Positions 1-5,759 of a DNA stretch of 5,759 nucleotides are shown one piece after another; the stretch's first letter is position 1, and the number at the start of each line of letters is the position of its first letter. Origin of the DNA: Clostridium sp. CAG:508 (GTDB taxonomy: Bacteria > Bacillota > Clostridia > TANB77 > CAG-508); NCBI GenBank assembly GCA_000435755.1, contig FR889103.1:8804-14562 (forward strand), read 5' to 3'. Under the pieces are notes generated by a model. That model ran no database searches. It saw nothing but the letters and a program-made list of their open reading frames with translations, and had not been told where the DNA came from. A program made the translations under genes and the position numbers.

Positions 1-513
1 GAAGAGCGTTCTGAAAATGAAGGCTCTTTTAGTAAAGCAAGTATTCCTAGAAGAATAGCAATAGTAGCAGCAGGTGGACTTGTAAATATTGTTTTTGCTT
101 TAATAGTATACTTTATTTTAATAGTCTGCATAAAAAATGATGTATCATATGCTTTTTCAGCAACAGGTAAGTTTGCATTTTCAATTGTTGATAGTTTAAA
201 AATGCTATTCACAGGAAATGTATCAATTGACCAAATGGTTGGACCAGTTGGAATAGGTGAAATAGTTGCCAAAACTACAGGCTTTGCAGAATTTGTTTAT
301 ATATTAGCAGTAGTATCTATATCTTTAGGATTTACAAATTTACTACCATTTCCACCACTAGATGGAGGAAAAATTGTTATTCTACTTATAGAAGCAATTA
401 GAAGAAAACCAATGAGTGAAAAGCTAGAAATTTCTATTCAAATGGCAGGATTTGCACTTCTAATTGGGCTTTCTATTTTAGTTACTTATAATGATGTACT
501 AAGGATTTTTTAA
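1..513 (+). CDS. rseP: RseP/RasP-like site-2 protease (M50), 3' part, PDZ-less
   Basis: The reading frame is open from base 1 and encodes the last 170 residues of a polytopic intramembrane zinc metalloprotease; the N-terminal membrane segment with HExxH lies upstream of the window. Visible residues (numbered from base 1): a cytoplasmic SFSKASIPRR stretch, then a membrane segment about 19-44 starting IVAAGGLVN (the family usually has AGPxxN), an amphipathic stretch about 55-73, the MVGPVGIGE motif at 79-87, a membrane segment containing NLLPFPPLDGG at 113-123 (D121 is the expected third zinc ligand), and a last membrane segment near 145-165 ending NDVLRIF. Known family role: cleavage of membrane-bound anti-sigma factors and remnant signal peptides within the bilayer. 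Only about ten residues separate the second membrane segment from the amphipathic stretch, where RseP and RasP carry a PDZ domain, so substrate gating may differ. The stop is 32 bases before the phosphatase ATG. The M50 assignment is firm; the exact substrate is unknown. Confidence 0.88.
   Translation, partial: EERSENEGSFSKASIPRRIAIVAAGGLVNIVFALIVYFILIVCIKNDVSYAFSATGKFAFSIVDSLKMLFTGNVSIDQMVGPVGIGEIVAKTTGFAEFVYILAVVSISLGFTNLLPFPPLDGGKIVILLIEAIRRKPMSEKLEISIQMAGFALLIGLSILVTYNDVLRIF
464..492 (+). promoter_or_regulatory. possible internal promoter at the end of rseP
   Basis: A perfect TATAAT lies at 487-492, 17 bases after TTGGGC at 464-469, which matches only three of six -35 positions. A start near 499 would give a leader of roughly 47 bases before the phosphatase ATG at 546. 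It sits wholly inside rseP coding sequence and the DNA is AT-rich, so a chance match is quite possible. It would let the phosphatase and polC be expressed apart from the upstream operon. Confidence 0.2.
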
Positions 514-545
514 ATTATATTAAATAGTGAAAAGGAATTGTAATT

Positions 546-1175
546 ATGGAAAATACTATTGTTTATTTGATAAGACATGCGGAAACTGTTGATGAAAGGG
601 GAATAAGAAATACAAATGAAGATTCTCAAATGATTAATGAAAAAGAAATATTGTCCGTAGATGGAGAGGAACAAGCTAAAAAATTAAGTGAAAATGAAGA
701 ATTGACAAATTTGGATGTTATATGGTCGAGTAGTTATACTAGAGCTAAAGCAACTGCTAAATACATTGCAAATATAAATAATTTAGATTTTAACCTAGAT
801 AACAACCTAAGTGAAAGAAAATTAGGTAATTTGAAAGAATTAGGAGAATTTATGAAGGATAAAATGACAAGAGATCCTTCACAAGAACAATTATTAGATA
901 GAACATTTAGGACTTCAGATGGAGAAAGTGCAGAGCAAACTAGAGAAAGAATGAATAGATTTTTTAATCAAATGCTTAAAGAATATGAGGGAAAAAGAAT
1001 TGCAGTGATTAGTCATGGAGGCTCAATAAAGTTCTTTTTATTAAATTGGTGTACAGTAAATGAAGATGTTAAACTTGTATATAACAAAAAAACAATATTA
1101 AATATAAAGTCTCCATGTCTATTAAAGTTGATTTTTAGAAAAAATGAATTAATTGATTTAGAACAAATAAATTAA
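546..1175 (+). CDS. histidine phosphatase family protein (phosphoglycerate mutase-like)
   Basis: A complete 209-residue cytoplasmic protein of the histidine phosphatase superfamily, branch 1. The N-terminal signature is LIRHAET, with R10 and the nucleophile H11 that forms the phosphohistidine. The second phosphate-pocket arginine is R66 in SSSYTRAKATA, the likely proton donor is E90 in LSERKLGNL, and the second catalytic histidine is H157 in ISHGGSIKFF. The order, spacing and length fit a single-domain phosphatase of the GpmB/CobC/PhoE type, and no signal peptide or membrane segment is seen. The motifs do not fix the substrate: sugar phosphates, phosphoglycerate, nucleotides, alpha-ribazole phosphate or phosphoprotein are all possible. 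The start is supported by AAAGGA at 531-536, nine bases before the ATG. The gene lies between rseP and polC, where many Clostridia have ispG; it has no sequence resemblance to IspG and is not expected to replace its reaction. Confidence 0.9.
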   Translation: MENTIVYLIRHAETVDERGIRNTNEDSQMINEKEILSVDGEEQAKKLSENEELTNLDVIWSSSYTRAKATAKYIANINNLDFNLDNNLSERKLGNLKELGEFMKDKMTRDPSQEQLLDRTFRTSDGESAEQTRERMNRFFNQMLKEYEGKRIAVISHGGSIKFFLLNWCTVNEDVKLVYNKKTILNIKSPCLLKLIFRKNELIDLEQIN

Positions 1176-1278
1176 TTGAAAGCTATAAATGAATTATATT
1201 CCTTACAAATATGACAACTCAATGGAAGAAGATCTGATCATAAATTTCTTATTAGGAAAAATACAAAAAGGAGAAGAA
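1176..1278 (+). other. gap before polC, open in the polC frame
   Basis: These 103 bases separate the phosphatase stop from the preferred polC start. From ATG 1189 the polC frame is open, so the gene could be called 30 codons longer, beginning MNYIPYKYDN. No purine-rich ribosome binding site precedes ATG 1189 or the next in-frame ATG at 1222, while a strong one precedes ATG 1279. I read the stretch as a leader or spacer, possibly carrying a promoter, although no convincing -35/-10 pair is visible. A real N-terminal extension of PolC is the alternative. Confidence 0.55.
1268..1273 (+). promoter_or_regulatory. ribosome binding site that decides the polC start
   Basis: AAGGAG at 1268-1273 lies five bases before the ATG at 1279, close to the ideal Shine-Dalgarno sequence and spacing for a Firmicute. 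No comparable site lies before the in-frame ATGs at 1189 and 1222, so this site favours the shorter 1462-residue PolC. Confidence 0.75.
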
Positions 1279-4200
1279 ATGGAAGAACTAAAAACAGTAA
1301 AACAAGTATTTAGAGATTACAATTCAAATAGCTTCGCTTTGAGCGAGGCTAAAGTTGTATGTGTAAATATATACAAAAAGACTAATGTTTTAGAAATAAA
1401 GCTTAAAGTAACTTCTTCTATTTTAATGAAAGATTTAGCTGACTTTGAAAAATATTTAGCTAAAAGATTTAATTTCAAAGATATTGATATAAAAATAGAA
1501 TCTGATGGAACAGATGAAAATGTAAATAATAAAATTCAAGCTGAATGGGCTGACATTGTAGAATACATGGCATATAAACATCCATTAACAAAAGCATTAT
1601 TGAAAAATAGTGCAATTAGCATTGAAGATAATAGAATAAGTGTAAAACTAGCAATGAAAGGCAAAATGGTACTAGAAGCAAGAGGCTTTGAAAAAATATT
1701 ATCTTCTAAATTAGCAGATTTATATCATAAAAATTATGTAGTTTCTTACCAAGAAGAAATTACACAAGAAATGATAGAGCAATACCAAGCACATACAAGA
1801 GAAGTAGAAAAACAAGCAATTATGTTAGCACAAAAAGAAGCAATGGAACAAGCTGAAGAAAAAAGACAAGAAAAAGAAAAGAAAATGCAAGTTGAATCTG
1901 CACCAATATCAGATGCACCAATGCCTACTGATGCAGATATTCCTTTTGAACCAGAACAAGAAGATAACTCACCTTTAATTTATGGTAGAAGTTTAAAAAT
2001 AAAAGAAGAATTATCTAAAGTAATAGATTTATCAGTTGATAGCGGCAAAGTATTGCTAGATGGAGAAATTTTAAATACAGATTCGAGAGAGTTAAAATCA
2101 GGTAAATTCTTGGTAACATTTGATTTATATGATGGTTCAAGTACAATTACTTGTAAAGCTTTTGTTGAAGCAGACAAACACGATGCAGTAATAAAAAGAT
2201 TAAAATCAGCCAGTGGAGTTAAAGTAAATGGAACAGCACAATTTGACCCATTTGCAAAAGAATTAGGAGTAATTGCAAATGTGATTATCGAATCTACAGG
2301 AATTAAAAGAGAAGTTAGAAAAGATGAAGCAAAAGTTAAAAGAGTTGAGCTTCATATGCATACTCAAATGAGCCAAATGGATGGTATGACAGCTGCAAAA
2401 GATCTATTAAAACGAGCTGTAAAATGGGGAATGAAATCAATAGCTATAACAGACCATGGAGTTGTACAAGCATTTCCAGAGGCTCATAAATACCTAGAAA
2501 AAGACCATCCTGATTTGAAGGTTATATATGGAGTGGAAGCGTATTTGGCACCAGACAAAACACCATGTGTTTCATTTTCAAAAAATCAACCTCTAGATGA
2601 TACTACATATTGTGTTTTAGACTTGGAAACAACAGGATTTTCATTTAGAACAGAAAAAATCACGGAAATTGGTATAATGAAAGTTAAAAATGGAGAAATT
2701 ATTGACGAATTTAGTACATTTGTAAATCCAGAAAAACCAATTCCACAAAGAGTAGTAGAAGTTACTAATATTACTGACGATATGGTAAAAGATGCTCCTA
2801 AAATTGAAGAAATATTACCAAAAGTTATAGAGTTTGTTGGAGATAGTGTTCTTGTAGCACATAATGCAGACTTTGATATAGGATTCTTGAAATATAATTG
2901 TACATTATTAGGATTAAAGCTAGGAAATACATACTTAGATACACTAAGATTAGCAAAAGATTTATTTCCACAGTACAAAAAATATAAATTGGGAATTATT
3001 GCAGAAAACCTAGGAATAAAAGTAGATGTAGCACATAGAGCATTAGATGATGTTGATACAACAGTAAAAGTATTAAATGTAATGTTTGATATGCTTAGAG
3101 AGAAGGGTGTTAAAACATTAGACGACATAGACGAAAAATTAAGTGGAAAAGCAGATTATAAATCACTTCCAACATACCATGCTATTATATTGGCAAAAGA
3201 TTATGTTGGACTTAGAAATTTATATAAATTAATATCTATTTCACATTTACACTATTTTTATAAAAAACCTCGTATATTAAAATCATTATATAAAAAGTAT
3301 TCTGAAGGTTTAATACTTGGAAGTGCTTGTGAGCAAGGAGAAATATATAGAGCCATAATTGCTGGTAAAACAGATGAAGAAATAGAAGAAATAGCAGCAG
3401 ACTATGATTACTTAGAGATTCAACCTCTTGGAAATAATATGTTTATGGTTAGAAATGAAACAGTAAAAAGTGTAGAAGACTTAAAAGATATTAACCGTAA
3501 AATAGTTGCTCTTGGTGAAAAACTACAAAAGCCAGTTGTAGCAACATGTGATGTTCACTTTATGGACCCACAAGACGAAATTTACCGTAGAATATTGATG
3601 GCTGGACAAGGGTATGATGATGCAGATGACCAAGCACCATTATATTTAAGAACAACTGAAGAAATGCTAAAGGAATTTGATTATTTAGGGGAAGAAAAAG
3701 CATATGAAGTTGTTGTAACTAATACAAATAAAATATCTGATATGTGTGAGAAAATAAGCCCAATTTCACCTGAAAAGTGTCCGCCACACATTGATGGATG
3801 TGAAGAAACAATAAAAAATATAGCATATAGTAAAGCACATGAATTATATGGAGATCCATTACCAGAAATAGTACAAGCAAGATTAGATAAAGAATTACAT
3901 TCTATTATCACAAATGGATTCTCAGTTATGTATATTATTGCACAAAAATTAGTATGGAAATCTAATGAAGATGGATACATAGTAGGTTCAAGAGGTTCTG
4001 TTGGTTCATCATTTGTTGCAAATATGACAGGTATTACAGAAGTAAATTCACTTCCACCACATTATAGATGCCCTAAATGTAAATATTCAGATTTTACAGA
4101 TTATGGAGTGAAAAATGGATTTGACTTACCTGATAAGACTTGTCCAAATTGTGGAGAAAAATTAGCAAAAGATGGAATGGATATTCCATTTGAAACTTTC

Positions 4201-5667
4201 TTAGGATTTGATGGAGATAAAGAGCCTGATATTGACTTAAACTTCTCAGGAGAATATCAAGCAAAGGCTCATAGATATACAGAAGTAATATTTGGAAAAG
4301 GAACAACATTTAAGGCTGGTACAGTTGGTACAGTAGCTGATAAAACAGCTTATGGATATGTAAAAAAATATTATGAAGAAAAAGGTATACCTATTAGTAA
4401 TGCAGAAGTTGTAAGACTTTCACAAGGGTGCACAGGAATTAAAAGGACAACTGGCCAACATCCAGGTGGAATTATAGTTGTACCAAAAGGCAGAGAAATA
4501 TATGAATTCACACCAGTACAACATCCAGCAGATGACCCTAATTCAGATATTATAACAACACACTTTGATTATCACTCAATTGACCAAAACTTATTAAAAC
4601 TAGATATACTAGGCCATGATGACCCTACAATGATTCGTATGTTATTTGATTTAACTGGAATTGACCCAACTAAAGTACCTTTGGATGACAAAGACACTAT
4701 GTCAATATTTAGTTCAACAAAAATATTAGGTGTAACACCAGAACAAATACATTCAGAAGTAGGAACATTTGGCATACCAGAGTTCGGAACAAAGTTCGTA
4801 AGAGGAATGCTAGTTGATACAAAACCAACAACATTTAATGAATTGATAAGTATATCAGGACTTTCACATGGTACTGATGTATGGTTAAATAATGGACAAG
4901 AACTTGTTAATCAAGGAATTGTTACATTAAGTGAGGCAATAGGCTGTAGAGACGATATTATGCTTTATTTAATAAAAAAAGGATTACCACCAAAGCCAGC
5001 ATTTAAAATAATGGAGTTTGTTCGTAAAGGAAAAGCTTCAAAAGATCCAGAAAAATGGAAAGAACATGAGGCAATGATGAGAGAATACAACATACCTGAA
5101 TGGTATATTGGTTCTTGCCAAAAAATTAAGTACATGTTCCCTAAAGCACATGCTGCAGCTTATGTTACAAATGCCTTCCGTATTGCATGGTTTAAAGTAC
5201 ATAAACCAGCAGCATATTACACAGCATTTTATACAATTCGTGCAGATGAATTTGATAGTGATATTATGTGTTATGGTGTAGAAAAAGTAAAAAACAAAAT
5301 GAAGGAAATTGACTTACAAGGAAATAGTGCTTCAACTAAAGATAAGAATATGTATGCGATTTTAGAGTTAGTATTAGAAATGTATGAAAGAGGAATTACA
5401 TTCTTGCCAATTGATTTGTATAAGAGTCATGCAACAAAATTTATAATGGAATCAGATACGGAAATAAGACCTCCATTAAATAGTATTCCGGGACTAGGAA
5501 CCGTAGCTGCAGAAGGAATAGATACTGCGAAAAAAGATGGAAAATTTATGTCGATAGACGATATGAAGATTCGCTCTAAAATTGGTGCTTCTGTTGTTGA
5601 AATGTTACAAAAAGTTGGATGCTTGAAGGGTATGAGTCAAAGTAACCAATTAAGCCTCTTTGGTTAA
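1279..5667 (+). CDS. polC: DNA polymerase III subunit alpha, PolC type
   Basis: Replicative polymerase of low-GC Gram-positive bacteria, with its own 3'-5' proofreading exonuclease. The product has 1462 residues from ATG 1279 (B. subtilis PolC has 1437). Order of domains: N-terminal domain to about 155; a charged helical linker about 155-230, rich in Lys, Glu and Gln and then Pro and Asp; an OB fold about 233-338; PHP with HMHTQMSQMDG (H359, H361), TDHG (D392, H393), E420 and, after the insert, DVHF (D758, H760). The inserted DEDDh exonuclease carries D448 and E450 in LDLETTG, D533 in HNADFDIGF, H586 and D591. A four-cysteine zinc finger uses C931, C934, C955 and C958. Palm carboxylates are D984 and D986 in PDIDLNF and D1109 in LKLDILG; fingers carry TGIKRTTGQHPGG at 1052-1064, then KYMFPKAHAAAYV from 1284. 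An HhH-like IPGLG is at 1403-1407, and QLSLF at 1457-1461 is the beta-clamp motif. All catalytic residues are present. An upstream in-frame ATG at 1189 would add 30 residues. Confidence 0.97.
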   Translation: MEELKTVKQVFRDYNSNSFALSEAKVVCVNIYKKTNVLEIKLKVTSSILMKDLADFEKYLAKRFNFKDIDIKIESDGTDENVNNKIQAEWADIVEYMAYKHPLTKALLKNSAISIEDNRISVKLAMKGKMVLEARGFEKILSSKLADLYHKNYVVSYQEEITQEMIEQYQAHTREVEKQAIMLAQKEAMEQAEEKRQEKEKKMQVESAPISDAPMPTDADIPFEPEQEDNSPLIYGRSLKIKEELSKVIDLSVDSGKVLLDGEILNTDSRELKSGKFLVTFDLYDGSSTITCKAFVEADKHDAVIKRLKSASGVKVNGTAQFDPFAKELGVIANVIIESTGIKREVRKDEAKVKRVELHMHTQMSQMDGMTAAKDLLKRAVKWGMKSIAITDHGVVQAFPEAHKYLEKDHPDLKVIYGVEAYLAPDKTPCVSFSKNQPLDDTTYCVLDLETTGFSFRTEKITEIGIMKVKNGEIIDEFSTFVNPEKPIPQRVVEVTNITDDMVKDAPKIEEILPKVIEFVGDSVLVAHNADFDIGFLKYNCTLLGLKLGNTYLDTLRLAKDLFPQYKKYKLGIIAENLGIKVDVAHRALDDVDTTVKVLNVMFDMLREKGVKTLDDIDEKLSGKADYKSLPTYHAIILAKDYVGLRNLYKLISISHLHYFYKKPRILKSLYKKYSEGLILGSACEQGEIYRAIIAGKTDEEIEEIAADYDYLEIQPLGNNMFMVRNETVKSVEDLKDINRKIVALGEKLQKPVVATCDVHFMDPQDEIYRRILMAGQGYDDADDQAPLYLRTTEEMLKEFDYLGEEKAYEVVVTNTNKISDMCEKISPISPEKCPPHIDGCEETIKNIAYSKAHELYGDPLPEIVQARLDKELHSIITNGFSVMYIIAQKLVWKSNEDGYIVGSRGSVGSSFVANMTGITEVNSLPPHYRCPKCKYSDFTDYGVKNGFDLPDKTCPNCGEKLAKDGMDIPFETFLGFDGDKEPDIDLNFSGEYQAKAHRYTEVIFGKGTTFKAGTVGTVADKTAYGYVKKYYEEKGIPISNAEVVRLSQGCTGIKRTTGQHPGGIIVVPKGREIYEFTPVQHPADDPNSDIITTHFDYHSIDQNLLKLDILGHDDPTMIRMLFDLTGIDPTKVPLDDKDTMSIFSSTKILGVTPEQIHSEVGTFGIPEFGTKFVRGMLVDTKPTTFNELISISGLSHGTDVWLNNGQELVNQGIVTLSEAIGCRDDIMLYLIKKGLPPKPAFKIMEFVRKGKASKDPEKWKEHEAMMREYNIPEWYIGSCQKIKYMFPKAHAAAYVTNAFRIAWFKVHKPAAYYTAFYTIRADEFDSDIMCYGVEKVKNKMKEIDLQGNSASTKDKNMYAILELVLEMYERGITFLPIDLYKSHATKFIMESDTEIRPPLNSIPGLGTVAAEGIDTAKKDGKFMSIDDMKIRSKIGASVVEMLQKVGCLKGMSQSNQLSLFG
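1329..1351 (+). repeat. compact inverted repeat inside the polC 5' coding region
   Basis: GCTTCGCT at 1331-1338 and AGCGAGGC at 1342-1349 form an eight-pair stem with one G-U wobble around the loop TTG, and two more A-U pairs (1329-1330 with 1350-1351) extend it to ten. It encodes residues 18-24 of PolC, SFALSEA, with codons AGC TTC GCT TTG AGC GAG GCT, noticeably richer in G and C than the neighbouring codons. No T run follows, so it is not an intrinsic terminator. It begins 50 bases after the start codon. It may be a small dispersed palindromic element fixed in frame, or an mRNA structure; neither is shown here. Confidence 0.5.
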
Positions 5668-5689
5668 ATTTTTAAAATAATCAGCATCT

Positions 5690-5717
5690 TGCGTTGTCAA
5701 AAGCCATAAAAAACGCA
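5690..5717. repeat. inverted repeat downstream of polC
   Basis: TGCGTT at 5690-5695 is the exact reverse complement of AACGCA at 5712-5717, with a 16-base loop. On the + strand no T run follows, so it is a poor terminator for polC. Its right arm shares bases with the hairpin at 5715-5729, so the two stems cannot form together. Confidence 0.4.
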
Positions 5718-5731
5718 GTCAGCTACTGCAT
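5708..5731 (-). terminator. possible intrinsic terminator for a convergent - strand gene
   Basis: Read on the - strand, GCAGT and ACTGC (plus positions 5729-5725 and 5719-5715) pair around a five-base loop, one G-U and one A-U pair may extend the stem, and a run of six T follows (5713-5708 as A on the + strand). This is the shape of a weak rho-independent terminator for a gene entering from beyond base 5759. The stem is short, so the call is tentative. No clear terminator for polC on the + strand is seen in the window. Confidence 0.35.
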
Positions 5732-5736
5732 ACTGA

Positions 5737-5759
5737 GGCTGTTAAGGCTTTGCCTGTTA
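5737..5759. repeat. short direct repeat and mini-hairpin at the window edge
   Basis: GGCTGTTA at 5737-5744 recurs as GCCTGTTA at 5752-5759, seven of eight bases matching with a period of 15. Between and overlapping them, AGGC at 5745-5748 and GCCT at 5752-5755 form a four-pair hairpin with loop TTT. The repeat may continue past the window, so its full extent is unknown. Confidence 0.3.

Noticed and set aside
1329..1351. Hairpin read as an intrinsic terminator or attenuator of polC
   Set aside because: No T run follows on the + strand (the next bases are AAAGTT), and on the - strand the bases after the stem do not form a continuous T run, so termination is not supported.
1747..1960. Charged, repetitive-looking Lys/Glu/Gln stretch in PolC
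   Set aside because: It fits a variable helical linker between the N-terminal domain and the OB fold; no exact tandem repeat is present and PolC linkers here vary in sequence.
1980..2177. 65-codon open frame on the - strand opposite the OB fold
   Set aside because: Antisense to a well-matched PolC domain; composition is typical of a shadow frame.
2602..3090. Exonuclease domain interrupting the PHP domain, as if from a fusion or insertion
   Set aside because: This arrangement is the defining architecture of PolC-type polymerases, not an oddity of this genome.
2586..3128. 180-codon open frame on the - strand opposite the PolC exonuclease region
   Set aside because: The + strand encodes conserved exonuclease motifs throughout; the antisense product is low-complexity, rich in Ser, Asn, Ile and Phe, with no recognisable domain. 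It is a shadow of AT-rich codon use.
3681..3980. 99-codon open frame on the - strand within polC
   Set aside because: Antisense to conserved PolC sequence, with no recognisable domain in its product.
4069..4152. Four-cysteine motif that might suggest a separate zinc-finger protein or insertion
   Set aside because: CxxC-x20-CxxC at this place, just before PDIDLNF, is the normal structural zinc finger of PolC.

Overview
The window is AT-rich bacterial DNA in which every real gene lies on the + strand. A Gram-positive type PolC (exonuclease embedded in the PHP domain) directly downstream of a site-2 protease gene points to the Firmicutes/Bacillota, most likely an AT-rich member of the Clostridia or a related uncultured gut-type lineage. 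Codon choice (GAA, AAA, TTA, GCA, AGA) and AAGGAG-like ribosome binding sites agree. The genus cannot be told from this sequence.

Layout: (1) 1-513 is the 3' part of an RseP/RasP-family intramembrane metalloprotease; its N-terminal HExxH half lies outside the window, and the PDZ domain that family members normally carry after the second membrane segment appears to be missing. (2) 546-1175 encodes a complete 209-residue histidine phosphatase (phosphoglycerate mutase-like) with all core catalytic residues. (3) 1176-1278 is a 103-base gap that stays open in the polC frame from an ATG at 1189, but the good ribosome binding site lies at its end. (4) 1279-5667 encodes a complete replicative DNA polymerase PolC with N-terminal domain, OB fold, PHP with inserted DEDDh exonuclease, zinc finger, polymerase core, HhH region and a C-terminal clamp-binding motif. 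(5) 5668-5759 is a short non-coding tail with several overlapping inverted repeats, including a plausible terminator for a convergent - strand gene.

The three genes are close together and probably co-transcribed. In many Clostridia the block is dxr-rseP-ispG-polC followed by rimP-nusA. Here rseP and polC are kept, ispG is not between them, a histidine phosphatase sits in its place, and no rimP start follows polC directly. The region is mostly housekeeping. I see no new defence system, CRISPR array, mobile element or RNA gene. The points worth a second look are the PDZ-less protease, the altered operon, a compact hairpin of atypical codons inside the polC 5' coding region, and the structured tail after polC.
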